From JBBRVP01 sp038246785 (GTDB lineage Bacteria; Actinomycetota; Actinomycetes; Jiangellales; Jiangellaceae), in the NCBI GenBank assembly GCA_038246785.1, contig JBBRVP010000007.1:37603-101602 (forward strand): a stretch of DNA of 64,000 nt. Reading direction: 5' to 3'. Position 1 is the first letter of the stretch; the number at the start of each line of letters is the position of its first letter. This document shows, in pieces, positions 1-9,034 of this stretch. Position numbers and translations under genes: made by a program. The notes under the pieces were generated by a model. It worked only from the letters and a program-made list of their open reading frames with translations. It was not told where the DNA came from and made no database searches.

Positions 1-1
1 G

Positions 2-1165
2 TCGATGGTGCGCGCCGCGGCCAAGAACCACGCCAACGTGGCCGTCGTCACCGACCCCGCCGACTACCCCGCGGTGCTGGACGCGGTGCACGGCGGCGGT
101 TTCGACCTGGCCGCCCGCCGCCGCCTCGCCGCCCGGGCGTTCGCGCACACGGCGGCCTACGACAAGGCCGTCGCCGAGTGGTGCGCGCGCGAGCTCGCCG
201 CAGACGACACGTGGTGGCCGGCGTACGCCGGGCTCGCCCTGGAGCGGGCCGACGTCCTGCGCTACGGCGAGAACCCGCACCAGCGCGCCGCGCTCTACGT
301 CGACCCGGACGCCACTCCGGGTGTGGCCCAGGCGACGCCGCTGCACGGAAAGGCGATGTCCTACAACAACTACGTCGACGCCGACGCGGCAGTGCGCGCC
401 GCCTTCGAGTTCGACCAGCCGGCGGTGGCCGTCGTGAAGCATGCGAACCCCTGCGGGATCGCGGTCGGTGCCGACATCGCCGAGGCGCACCGCAAGGCCC
501 ACGCCTGCGACCCGGTCTCGGCATACGGCGGCGTCGTCGCCGCCAACCGTCCGGTCACCCGGCCCACGGCCGAGCAGCTGGCCGACGTCTTCACCGAGGT
601 GGTCGTCGCTCCGCGCTTCGACGACGACGCCCTCGTGCTGTTGCGGCAGAAGAAGAACGTCCGGCTGCTCGAGCTGCCCGACGGCTACGGGCGCGACCCG
701 CTCGAGCTGCGCCAGGTTTCCGGCGGGGTACTGGTGCAGACCGGCGACCGGCTCGACGCGGCCGGGGACTCGCCGCTCGGCTGGCGGCTGGGCGCCGGCC
801 CATCGGCCGACGAGGCGACCCTCGCCGACCTGGCGTTCGCCTGGCGTGCGGTGCGCTCCGTGCGCTCCAACGCGGTCCTGCTCGCCCGTGACGGTGCCTC
901 GGTCGGGGTCGGCATGGGGCAGGTCAACCGGGTCGACTCTTGCCGGCTCGCCGTGCAGCGAGCCGGCGCGGAGCGTGCTCGCGGCGCGGTCGCCGCCTCG
1001 GATGCGTTCTTCCCGTTCGCCGACGGGCTGCAGGTGCTGATCGACGCCGGTGTCCCTGCCGTCGTGCAGCCCGGCGGCTCCGTGCGTGACGACGAGGTCC
1101 TGGCTGCGGCGGCCGCTGCCGGCGTGACGATGTACCTCACCGGCTCCCGTCACTTCGCCCACTGA
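2..1165 (+). CDS. purH: PurH, bifunctional AICAR transformylase/IMP cyclohydrolase (5' end outside window)
   Basis: Catalyses the last two steps of IMP synthesis: formylation of AICAR with 10-formyl-THF and ring closure to IMP. The frame is open from the first base, and the first residues (SMVRAAAKNHANV) match an internal PurH stretch, so roughly the first 125 residues (most of the IMP cyclohydrolase domain) lie upstream of the window. The visible part holds the end of the cyclohydrolase domain and the whole transformylase domain, with the SYNNYVDADAA stretch and the catalytic Lys-His of VKHANPCG. It ends in SRHFAH, as PurH proteins do. A DUF3017 gene follows 22 bases downstream, the usual actinobacterial order. 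No frameshift is seen in the visible part. Confidence 0.97.
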   Translation, partial: SMVRAAAKNHANVAVVTDPADYPAVLDAVHGGGFDLAARRRLAARAFAHTAAYDKAVAEWCARELAADDTWWPAYAGLALERADVLRYGENPHQRAALYVDPDATPGVAQATPLHGKAMSYNNYVDADAAVRAAFEFDQPAVAVVKHANPCGIAVGADIAEAHRKAHACDPVSAYGGVVAANRPVTRPTAEQLADVFTEVVVAPRFDDDALVLLRQKKNVRLLELPDGYGRDPLELRQVSGGVLVQTGDRLDAAGDSPLGWRLGAGPSADEATLADLAFAWRAVRSVRSNAVLLARDGASVGVGMGQVNRVDSCRLAVQRAGAERARGAVAASDAFFPFADGLQVLIDAGVPAVVQPGGSVRDDEVLAAAAAAGVTMYLTGSRHFAH

Positions 1166-1187
1166 CCGCCGACCGGCGCCGACTGAC

Positions 1188-1466
1188 GTGGATCCGCGGC
1201 GGCGCTGGTGGCAGCAGTGGCCCATCGCCCTCGTATTGGCCCTGGTCGTCGTCGGGCTGGCGCTCAGTGGGCTGCACTATGTCCGCAAGGGCCCGGCGCT
1301 CGTCGGCGCGGCTGCGCTGCTGGGCGCGCTGCTGCGTGCGGTGCTCCCCGACGAGGACGCCGGAATGCTCGCCGTACGACGCCGTGCCGTCGACGTGGCG
1401 GTGCTCGGTGGGATCGGGATCGCGACCCTCCTGATCACCCTCACGATCCAGCCCCTGTCGTCGTAG
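1188..1466 (+). CDS. DUF3017 small membrane protein
   Basis: A 92-residue protein of unknown function with about three hydrophobic segments: residues 12-30 (PIALVLALVVVGLALSGLH), 36-51 and 68-86. A charged loop (PDEDAG, then AVRRRAVD) lies between the second and third. Length and arrangement match the DUF3017 family, which commonly sits just behind purH in actinobacteria. The start is GTG; no strong Shine-Dalgarno precedes it, so coupling to purH is likely. The TAG stop lies inside the first unit of a 16-base tandem repeat that fills the space to mdh. Confidence 0.8.
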   Translation: MDPRRRWWQQWPIALVLALVVVGLALSGLHYVRKGPALVGAAALLGALLRAVLPDEDAGMLAVRRRAVDVAVLGGIGIATLLITLTIQPLSS

Positions 1467-1528
1467 GGCCCTGCCGTCGTCGGGCCCTGTCGTCGTCGGG
1501 CCCTGTCGTCGTCGGGCCCTGTCGTGCC
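1455..1528 (+). repeat. 16-bp tandem repeat, about 4.6 units
   Basis: Units of CTGTCGTCGTCGGGCC start at 1455, 1471, 1487 and 1503, followed by a partial unit to 1528. Units 3 and 4 are identical; units 1 and 2 differ by a base or two. Unit 1 carries TAG where the others have TCG, and that TAG is the stop codon of the DUF3017 gene. Each unit contains a GGGCCC palindrome, so neighbouring units can pair. The array lies between DUF3017 and the malate dehydrogenase ribosome binding site. Confidence 0.9.
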
Positions 1529-1602
1529 GGAACTGCCGACGCCCTAGGTTGGCGGTGACCACGCAGCGGGCCCGGGCGCCCGTGTGGAGGAGGAGGTATG
1601 CG

Positions 1603-2559
1603 ATGGCGCGCACCGGCAAGGTGACGGTCGTCGGGGCCGGGTTCTACGGCTCGACCACGGGGCAGCGGCTGGCCGAATACGACATCTTCGAGACCGTCGT
1701 ACTCACCGACATCCGCGACGGCTGGGCCGAGGGCCTCGCCCTCGACCTCAACCAGTCGCGGCCGATCGAGGGCTTCGAGACGCAGGTCGTCGGGCGCACC
1801 ACCGGGACGGACGGCTCGGGATACGAGGTCATCGAAGGCTCCGAGATCGTCGTCATCACCGCGGGGCTGCCGCGCAAGCCGGGCATGAGCCGCATGGACC
1901 TGCTCGAGGCCAACGCCACGATCGTCCGCGGGGTTGCCGAGAGCATCCGCAGGCACGCGCCGGACGCCGTGGTCGTCAACGTCTCCAACCCGCTCGACGA
2001 GATGACGACGCTCGTGCAGCTGGCCACGCAGTTCCCGCCCAGCCGCGTCATCGGCCAGGCCGGCATGCTCGACACCGCCCGCTTCTCCTACTTCGTCGCC
2101 GAGACCCTCGGCATTGAGGTGGGCCGCGTGCGCACCCTCACCCTCGGCTCGCACGGCGACACCATGGTGCCGGTGCCGAGCGCCTGCACCGTCGACGGCA
2201 AGCCGCTGTCGGAGGTGCTCGACGACGCCACCGTCGAGGAGCTGGTCACCCGCACCCGCAACGGCGGCGCCGAGGTCGTGGCGCTGCTGAAGTCCGGCTC
2301 GGCCTTCTACGCGCCGTCCGCCGCAGCGGCCCGGATGGCCCGCGCGGTCGCCGAGGACTCCGGTGCGGTCATGCCGGTTTGCGCGTGGGTGTCCGGGGAG
2401 TACGGCATCGACGGTGTCTACCTCGGTGTCGAGGCCGAGATCGGTAGGGGCGGCGTCCGCACAGTCGTGGAGCGCGACCTCACCCAGACCGAGCTGGCCG
2501 GGCTGCGAGAGGCGGCGGCGGCGGTCAAGGGCAAGGCGGGCGACGTCGCCAGCCTGTGA
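1603..2559 (+). CDS. mdh: Malate dehydrogenase (LDH/MDH superfamily)
   Basis: Oxidises malate to oxaloacetate with NAD in the TCA cycle. The 318-residue protein begins with the Rossmann fold VTVVGAGFYGSTTG. It has the NAD-loop Asp in VVLTDIRDG, the substrate loop GLPRKPGMSRMDLLEAN (Arg pair and Met typical of LDH-like MDH), the VVNVSNPLDEMT segment and the catalytic His in TLGSHGDTMVP. The ATG at 1603 is chosen because GGAGGAGGAGGT at 1586-1597 sits just before it and it directly precedes the Rossmann motif; an upstream in-frame GTG at 1549 would add 18 unlike residues. It stands alone, with the tandem repeat array upstream. Confidence 0.93.
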   Translation: MARTGKVTVVGAGFYGSTTGQRLAEYDIFETVVLTDIRDGWAEGLALDLNQSRPIEGFETQVVGRTTGTDGSGYEVIEGSEIVVITAGLPRKPGMSRMDLLEANATIVRGVAESIRRHAPDAVVVNVSNPLDEMTTLVQLATQFPPSRVIGQAGMLDTARFSYFVAETLGIEVGRVRTLTLGSHGDTMVPVPSACTVDGKPLSEVLDDATVEELVTRTRNGGAEVVALLKSGSAFYAPSAAAARMARAVAEDSGAVMPVCAWVSGEYGIDGVYLGVEAEIGRGGVRTVVERDLTQTELAGLREAAAAVKGKAGDVASL

Positions 2560-2691
2560 AGTCGGTGGCCCGGAGGGCCTCCGAGCGCTGGCTTGGTGGG
2601 CTTGCGGCATCGGGAGCTCGCCTGACCGGAGCCGTCGAGGCGACGGCCAGCGCACGCGGCTGAGCCTGGGTGAGACCCGCGCCGGCTGGTT

Positions 2692-2719
2692 TTGACAGCG
2701 GGCGGGATGTGGCTATAGT
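2692..2719 (+). promoter_or_regulatory. Strong housekeeping-type promoter of the giant surface protein gene
   Basis: A perfect -35 box TTGACA (2692-2697) and a -10 box TATAGT (2714-2719) are separated by 16 bases, the best sigma-70-like promoter I see in the window. Transcription would start near 2726, giving a leader of about 60 bases before the GTG at 2785. It is overlapped by an inverted repeat listed separately. Confidence 0.8.
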
Positions 2720-2728
2720 CCCGCCCGC
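2698..2728. promoter_or_regulatory. Inverted-repeat operator filling the promoter spacer
   Basis: GCGGGCGGGA (2698-2707) and its exact complement TCCCGCCCGC (2719-2728) form a perfect 10-base inverted repeat with an 11-base gap, so equivalent points are 21 bases (two helical turns) apart. The left arm starts directly after the -35 box and the right arm starts in the last base of the -10 box. A dimeric repressor here would block polymerase, and a MerR-like activator would also fit. No regulator gene is adjacent. Confidence 0.6.
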
Positions 2729-2784
2729 GCTCGACAACCGGGGGGTTTATCCGTTTTGGCACGCTCCGTAGCCGGAGGCTCACC

Positions 2785-5700
2785 GTGCGCCAACGCCGCC
2801 CTCTCCTCTCGCGCACGTGGCCGGTCCTGTCGATGCTGCTCGCCGGCGCGCTGGTGCTCGGCTTCGCCCCGGCCCTCGCCGCGGCGCAGGAGGAGCAGTC
2901 CGCGGTCAACGTGGTCAAGACCAATGACCTCGGCGGGGCACCGCTGACGCCCGGCAAGGAGTTCAGGTACGAGCTCACCGTGCAGTGCTCCGGCCTCAGG
3001 GTCGACTGCGTCAACGAGACGTTCACCGACACGCTGCCGGTGGGGCTCGACGTCACGAGCCTGCCGCAGTCCACCGGAACCCGGACCGTCACCTACGACG
3101 AGACGACGCGGCTGCTCACCATCGTCTTCAAGGAGGCGCTGCAGGAGCCTCCGGACACGCTCGGGCTGCCGGCCGGCAGCACCCGCAACCTCGAGGTGGG
3201 CATGCGGCTGCCCGCCGGCACCCCGCTGCTCGACGGCACCGTGATCACCAACACGGCACGGGTCGTCGCCGACAACGCCGATCCGATCACCGATAGCAAC
3301 GACGTCGTCGTCTCGGTGCCTCGCAAGGTGACGCCGGTGGCCACCAAGGGCTGGACGGACGGCTCCGCGGTGGCCGGCAGCGGCGAGGACAGCACGATCC
3401 GGCTCGGCGTGCGCAACGCCTCGTCCAGCTCGGCGGAGGTCACGTCGCTGACGGTGACCGACGACGACCCGGACACCTTCGACGCGTTCGACCTCCAGTC
3501 GGCCACGCTCCTGACGTTCCCGGCCGGCGCGGACCGGGCCCAGCTGCTGGTGAAGACCACCGACGGGTTCGTCGCGGGTGGCACCGTCTCCGGCCCCGGG
3601 GCGCTCCCGCTGCCCACGGGCGTCGACCCTGGCGACGTCACCGGCGTACGGGTCGTCTTCACCGCCGCCAACGGGGATCCGCTGCCCTATGACGCCACCG
3701 GCGGCACGGTGGACCTCGCGATGACCCTGCGCGACACCCACCGCTCCGACGGCTCGCCGCTGCGGCCCACGTCGAAGCTGACCGTCGACAACTGCGCCGT
3801 CCCCTCGGCCCAAGACGCCGTGCAGGGGTCGGTCACCGGCGCCGCGGCGTGCAAGACCTACGACATCCTCCCCGACACCCTGGACCTGCGACCCACCAAG
3901 ACGTTCTTCCCCGACACCGACGGCGACTTCACGCAGGAAGCAGGTGAGTACGCCGTCCTCGGGCAGAACTCGCCGGTGTCGGCCAAGGTCGATGTCAAGA
4001 ACGCCTCGTCGTTCCCGATCGCCGAGATCTCCATCGTCGAGCCCGACGCCGCGGCACCGCAGAGCGAGTTCGGCAAGTTCGACACCGACAAGGTCCGGCT
4101 CCGCTTCCCCAGCGGCGCCACCGGGGCCTCGTTGAAGGTCACGTACGCGGACGGCACGACGTTCAGCAACGACTACACGGCCGGGACGACCATCACGGTC
4201 GCCAAGGCCGGCACCCGCGTCACCAAGGTGGAGGTCACCTACACCGGCAAGACCGCCGACGGCTCGCCGACCATCGGCGCCGGGGCGACCGCCGGGCTCG
4301 ACCTGGCCGGGACGCTCAACGACAGCGTCACCGCGGCCGACCTGCCCGGCGGCAGCAGCCCCGGCGTCGGCGACTGCGCAGCGTACGCCGGCTCGGCCGG
4401 CCGCACCGACGGCACCGGCACCGCCTCCGGCACCGCCTGCGCCACCCTGGCCATCCAGGAGCCGAGCTCGACGTCGCAAGGGGTCAAGTCCGTCGGGCAG
4501 ACCTCGGTGCCGCCCGGCCAGCCGATCCCGTTCACGCTGAAGGTCACCAACAACGGCAACCTGCCGCTGGTGGCACCGGTCATCTCCGACCCCCGGACCG
4601 GGCCGGACGGCAAGCCCGACCCGAACTTCCCCAACCCCTTCGACTCGCTGCAGATCACCTCCGCGAGCGTCACCAAGTCGCCGGGCACGCCGCCCGTCAC
4701 CATCGAGATCTACGACCCAACCGTCGGCTCGGGCACCTGGGTGGCCTACAGCGGAGCCTCCGCGGAGGTGCTCGCCCGGGTGACCGGCGTGCGCGCGCGG
4801 ATGGAGGGCTCGCTGGCGCCCACCAAGAACTTCACCCTCAACCTCGTCACGACCCGCCGCGCCGGCGTGGCCAACGCCGTGTCCATCCTCAACTGCTTCT
4901 CCACCACCGCCGGCGGCGACTACGTGCCCGGCGACCCGGCCTGCGCGCCGGCGATCCAGACCGGCCCGGCCAACGACTCCGCCCTGCTCAACAAGAGCAT
5001 CTCTCCCGGCACGCTGCCGGAGTACGTCCCGGGACTTCCGCGCCAGCACGCCGACGTGGCGCTGACCGTGCGCAACAACGGCAACCTCAGCATGAAGGAG
5101 ATCCAGGTCGTCGACCAGGACGCCGACTTCTTCGACGGGGTTGACTTCGTGACCTTCCGGCCGGTGAAGTTCCCGGCGGGCGCCAACCGCGTCCAGGTCG
5201 ACGCGCTCGTCAACGGCGCGTGGGTGCTGGGGACCCCTGCCACGGGCGCTGCGCTTCCGACCGGTGTCTCCCCCGCGGACGTCACCGGCATCCGGGCGAC
5301 GTTTACCTCGACGGACACCACCACCAACGACGGCTACGTCATCACCCCGTGCGACTCGACCGGTTGCCAGGGGGCGCTCACCTTGCAGATCAGCCCGCGC
5401 CCGTCGTTGCGGAGCGACCCGGGCGAGCCGGTCCCCAGCCCCCTCGAGGACACCGCCGCGGGCAGCTTCGAGACCAACCTGCAGCCGCCCGGGCAGCCGA
5501 AGCCCATCCCACCGGTCGACGCCACGCTTCGCCTCGTCTCGGGTTCGCCGGAGCTGACCGTCGTGAAGACGCCCAACACCGCCATCAGCCCGGGTGAGCC
5601 CGCGCCGTTCAACCTCAAGGTCACCAACACCGGGACCTCCAACATCCCAGACCTCGTCGTCAAGGACCGCCTCCCCGCCGGCCTCACCTTCGACGAGTCG

Positions 5701-8700
5701 TTCGTCGGCGACGGCGGCCAGCCGTTCAAGGTCGTCGGCGTCCAGGTGCCGACCGGTACGCCGCAACCGCCTGCCCCGACGTTCTCCACCACCGCCACCG
5801 GGGAGCGCATCTCGGGCCTGGAGTGGGACTTCGGCCAGAACCCCGACGGCTCCGCCTGGCTGTTCCCGCCCGGCGCCACGCTGACCGTCCAGATCCAGGT
5901 GCTGCTGGCCCCCGGCGCCAGCGCCGGTGACGAGTTCATCAACACGATGGGCGCGTCCTCCTCCGCCCCCGACCTGGCCTGCGCCGGCACCTCCGAGGTC
6001 AACGGGCTGTTCGGCGACGGCACCTACTGCACCGACACCGCGGCGGTCACCGCCAAGGCCGGGGCGGCGTTCCAGGCCCGCAAGTGGGTGGCCGGCAACC
6101 CGGACCTGGGCTGGTACGACACGCGGACGAAGAAGCCCGTCCCGGTCGGCAGCCGGCTCTGCCCGTCGGCCACGGACGCCACCAGCCGGGTCTACACCGC
6201 CTATCCCTGCGTCGCCCTGGTCAACCCGGGCGACCAGTACAAGTACCTGCTCCGCCTGGTCAACGCCGGCACCGAGCCGGCGACCGACATGCGCATCATC
6301 GACCGCTTCCCCGTCCAGGGCGACAAGGGCGTGATCCTGCCCGGCAACCGGGGCACCCAGTGGGACAACCGCCCGACCCTCGCCTCGCCGCCGGCGCTCG
6401 ACGGCCCCGGCACCCTCACCACGACCTACACCGACACCGAGCCGATCTGCACCAAGGACCTCGACATGGGCGGGGCCGGCTCCATGGCGCCGCAGTGCGC
6501 CCCGGGCGACTGGGCCGCCCCGTTCAGCCCGGCCGCCGTCGCGGCCCAGATGCAGCTGGGCTTCGAGCCCTCGCTGCTACCCGGCGGCAGCGTCGACATC
6601 ACCTTCGCGATGGACACCCCGCTCGAGGTCGCGCAGGTGAGCAACCCGACGATCGCCTGGAACTCCTACGCCCACGCCGAGACGACTCTGCGCGGCTCGG
6701 GCAGCCACGTCCTGCCCAAGACCGAGCCCATTCAGGTCGGCGTGGCCACGGCGTACGGCAGCCTGCGCCTGGTGAAGGCGATCGGGGAGAACCCGTCCAA
6801 CCTGCCGCTGCAGGACGTCACGTTCCCGTTCCAGGTGCGCTGCGTCATCGACCCGATCGGCCGTGACCCGCTCGTCGTCCTCAACCAGTCCTACGACGTC
6901 TCCGCCGATGCACCGGTCACCATCCCCGGCCTGCCGGCCGGCGCCGACTGCACGGTGTGGGAGACCGACGACCGCGGCGGGGTGACCAACCACCCGGCGG
7001 CCAACCCGGTCGAGGTCGCCATCGATGCCTCGCTCGGCGACGAGGTCGCGGTCGAGACGGCCACCATCACCAACGACTTCCCCGACGCCGTGCTGCAGCT
7101 GGACAAGGAGGTCACGGGCCTAGCCGCGAATTACGCCAAGGACTCCTACCCGGTCGACGTCTTCTGCTCCTTCCAGGACGTGCCGCTCGCGGACTACGAC
7201 CCGAAGCAGGTCGAGCTCCGGCCGGCCGACAAGCGGTTCGTCACCAACGTTCCCGCCGGCGCCGACTGCTACGTCGCGGAGACCGATGCCGGCGGCGCGA
7301 CCGAGGTCACCTATGACCCGCCCGGGCCCGATCCCGCTCAGTCCGGGACGGTGCGCGCACAGGCCGGCGAGCCGCAGACGCTCACGATCACCAACGAGTT
7401 CCGCGCCGGCGGGCTGGCCATCAGCAAGGAGCTCACCGGGCCCGGCGCCCCCGAGCTGTCCAACGGGCCGTTCACGTTCGCGGTGGCGTGCGACTTCGAC
7501 GGACGCCCGGACGTTTTCACCGACACGGTCACGCTGACCGGCGACGGCACCGGCGACACCCTGACCTCCGACCCCATCACCGGTCTGCCGGTCGGCGCGG
7601 AGTGCACCGTCACCGAGACCGACAACGGTGGTGCCGACGCCACCCCGGAGCCGGTCACCGTGCCCATCCCCGACGAGCTGGACGGCCAGCCTCAGGTGGT
7701 CACGGCCGGCTTCAGCAACGTGTTCTCGGCCGCCACCCTGAGCCTGACCAAGGTGCTGGACGGGGCCGGCGCCGAGGCCGCGTACGCACAGGACGCGACC
7801 TTCACCGTGCTGGTGCGCTGCCAGCGGGAGGACGGCGCCGGCAACATCACCGACGTGTTCAACCGCGAAGTCTCGCTCAAGGGCGGCGAGACGGTCTTCA
7901 TGACCGACGCCCAGGAGCACCCGGTCAAGCTGCCGGTGGGGTCGCACTGCTTCGGCGAGGAGACCGCCAGCGGCGGAGCCACCTCCCACGAGGTCGACTA
8001 CGACTCCTACGACAACGCCGCGATCGTGCAGGAGAGCCCGGAGCTCGAGCCGCTGCAGATCACCGCGACGAACACCTTCGACGTGTCCGCGCTCGACCTG
8101 AGCAAGGTCGTGGACGGAGCCGCAGCCGGCTTCGTCGGCGACCGGCAGTTCACCCTCGCGGTGACCTGTGACCTGCCGCGGGAGGGTGCGGAACCCTTCC
8201 GGCTGTTCACCGACGAGCCGTACCAGGTGGTCGGCGGACAGACAATGGCGATCGAGGACCTGCCGGTCGGGGCGCACTGCTGGGCGTCCGAGCCCGATTC
8301 CGGCGGGGCCGCCCGTACGGAGATCGACCATGGCACGCCCGACGACCCGGCCGTGGTGGCCGCCGACGCGACCGGCTCGATCGTCGCCACGAACACCTTC
8401 GACCCGGGCACCCTCGTCGTGGCCAAGCAGGTCGTCAACGGCGGCCCGGGCCCGTACTCGTTCACCGTGGCCTGCACGACCGACCAGGGCGACGTGACGC
8501 TGCCGCCGGCCCAGGCGAGCTTCCGGCTCGCCGCGGGCAAGCAGCACACCCAGCAGGTGCCGCTGGGCGCGACCTGCTCGGTGCGCGAGGTCCACGCCCC
8601 CGCCGGGGACACCGTGACCTACTCCGACTCCGGCGGCGGCAACCACGGCACCGTCGTGGTCAACAGCAACGCGCGGGTGCAGGTCACCAACACCTTCGCC

Positions 8701-8883
8701 AAGAAGCCCCCGCCCGCCAAGCCGGCCGCCCCTGTCCAGCCTCCGGCCAACCAGGGACCCGGCGGACCTGCCACCGCTCAGCTGCCGCACACCGGTGGGC
8801 CCGGGGCGTTGTGGCCGCTGGCGGGTCTGCTCGCCATCGCGCTCGGGGCGGCCCTGCTCTGGGCGAGCCGGCGCCGGGCGTAG
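2785..8883 (+). CDS. Giant LPxTG cell-wall surface protein with DUF11-like and DUF5979 repeats
   Basis: A 2032-residue secreted protein predicted to be sortase-anchored to the wall. Residues 1-33 form a signal peptide (MRQRRPLLSRTW, a hydrophobic core, then ALAAAQ). Residues about 40-1320 hold roughly seven beta-rich DUF11-like units recognisable by phrases such as FTLKVTNNGNLPL and FNLKVTNTGTSN. Residues about 1325-1990 hold six DUF5979-like repeats of 107-118 residues starting near 1325, 1435, 1543, 1650, 1768 and 1875. Each has a first-strand LxK motif, a Cys pair, an E near the second Cys (CTVWETD, CYVAETD, CTVTETD) and a terminal TN-x-F. A Pro-rich linker, LPHTG (starting near residue 2000), a hydrophobic helix and WASRRRA follow. 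The GTG start is 6 bases after GGAGG (2774-2778). No sortase is in the window. Probably an adhesin or stalk; the ligand is unknown. Confidence 0.88.
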   Translation: MRQRRPLLSRTWPVLSMLLAGALVLGFAPALAAAQEEQSAVNVVKTNDLGGAPLTPGKEFRYELTVQCSGLRVDCVNETFTDTLPVGLDVTSLPQSTGTRTVTYDETTRLLTIVFKEALQEPPDTLGLPAGSTRNLEVGMRLPAGTPLLDGTVITNTARVVADNADPITDSNDVVVSVPRKVTPVATKGWTDGSAVAGSGEDSTIRLGVRNASSSSAEVTSLTVTDDDPDTFDAFDLQSATLLTFPAGADRAQLLVKTTDGFVAGGTVSGPGALPLPTGVDPGDVTGVRVVFTAANGDPLPYDATGGTVDLAMTLRDTHRSDGSPLRPTSKLTVDNCAVPSAQDAVQGSVTGAAACKTYDILPDTLDLRPTKTFFPDTDGDFTQEAGEYAVLGQNSPVSAKVDVKNASSFPIAEISIVEPDAAAPQSEFGKFDTDKVRLRFPSGATGASLKVTYADGTTFSNDYTAGTTITVAKAGTRVTKVEVTYTGKTADGSPTIGAGATAGLDLAGTLNDSVTAADLPGGSSPGVGDCAAYAGSAGRTDGTGTASGTACATLAIQEPSSTSQGVKSVGQTSVPPGQPIPFTLKVTNNGNLPLVAPVISDPRTGPDGKPDPNFPNPFDSLQITSASVTKSPGTPPVTIEIYDPTVGSGTWVAYSGASAEVLARVTGVRARMEGSLAPTKNFTLNLVTTRRAGVANAVSILNCFSTTAGGDYVPGDPACAPAIQTGPANDSALLNKSISPGTLPEYVPGLPRQHADVALTVRNNGNLSMKEIQVVDQDADFFDGVDFVTFRPVKFPAGANRVQVDALVNGAWVLGTPATGAALPTGVSPADVTGIRATFTSTDTTTNDGYVITPCDSTGCQGALTLQISPRPSLRSDPGEPVPSPLEDTAAGSFETNLQPPGQPKPIPPVDATLRLVSGSPELTVVKTPNTAISPGEPAPFNLKVTNTGTSNIPDLVVKDRLPAGLTFDESFVGDGGQPFKVVGVQVPTGTPQPPAPTFSTTATGERISGLEWDFGQNPDGSAWLFPPGATLTVQIQVLLAPGASAGDEFINTMGASSSAPDLACAGTSEVNGLFGDGTYCTDTAAVTAKAGAAFQARKWVAGNPDLGWYDTRTKKPVPVGSRLCPSATDATSRVYTAYPCVALVNPGDQYKYLLRLVNAGTEPATDMRIIDRFPVQGDKGVILPGNRGTQWDNRPTLASPPALDGPGTLTTTYTDTEPICTKDLDMGGAGSMAPQCAPGDWAAPFSPAAVAAQMQLGFEPSLLPGGSVDITFAMDTPLEVAQVSNPTIAWNSYAHAETTLRGSGSHVLPKTEPIQVGVATAYGSLRLVKAIGENPSNLPLQDVTFPFQVRCVIDPIGRDPLVVLNQSYDVSADAPVTIPGLPAGADCTVWETDDRGGVTNHPAANPVEVAIDASLGDEVAVETATITNDFPDAVLQLDKEVTGLAANYAKDSYPVDVFCSFQDVPLADYDPKQVELRPADKRFVTNVPAGADCYVAETDAGGATEVTYDPPGPDPAQSGTVRAQAGEPQTLTITNEFRAGGLAISKELTGPGAPELSNGPFTFAVACDFDGRPDVFTDTVTLTGDGTGDTLTSDPITGLPVGAECTVTETDNGGADATPEPVTVPIPDELDGQPQVVTAGFSNVFSAATLSLTKVLDGAGAEAAYAQDATFTVLVRCQREDGAGNITDVFNREVSLKGGETVFMTDAQEHPVKLPVGSHCFGEETASGGATSHEVDYDSYDNAAIVQESPELEPLQITATNTFDVSALDLSKVVDGAAAGFVGDRQFTLAVTCDLPREGAEPFRLFTDEPYQVVGGQTMAIEDLPVGAHCWASEPDSGGAARTEIDHGTPDDPAVVAADATGSIVATNTFDPGTLVVAKQVVNGGPGPYSFTVACTTDQGDVTLPPAQASFRLAAGKQHTQQVPLGATCSVREVHAPAGDTVTYSDSGGGNHGTVVVNSNARVQVTNTFAKKPPPAKPAAPVQPPANQGPGGPATAQLPHTGGPGALWPLAGLLAIALGAALLWASRRRA

Positions 8884-8900
8884 CGGCACCGGTCGGTCGC

Positions 8901-8919
8901 GGCCCGAGCCGTTCGGGCC
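8901..8919 (+). terminator. Possible stem-loop terminator after the surface protein
   Basis: GGCCCGA (8901-8907) pairs with TCGGGCC (8913-8919) around a 5-base loop, 17 bases after the stop codon. There is no T-run, which is common for actinobacterial terminators, so this is only a candidate. Confidence 0.35.
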
Positions 8920-9034
8920 CGAGTCGATGGGGTCCGGGCCGTCCCGGCGCGTTGGATTTGCGCAGGGCAGTGACCGGCCGCCACGCTGTGCGCCGAACGG
9001 GCGGTGACCTGAACGACCCTGGGGAGTTCGCACG

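Noticed and set aside
1455..1528. CRISPR-like array
   Set aside because: Units are contiguous with no spacers, so this is a tandem repeat; no cas genes or other spaced repeats were seen anywhere.
2713..5766. 1017-codon open frame on the minus strand
   Set aside because: Arg/Gly/Val/His-rich translation without any domain, directly antisense to the surface protein; a codon-bias shadow in high-GC DNA.
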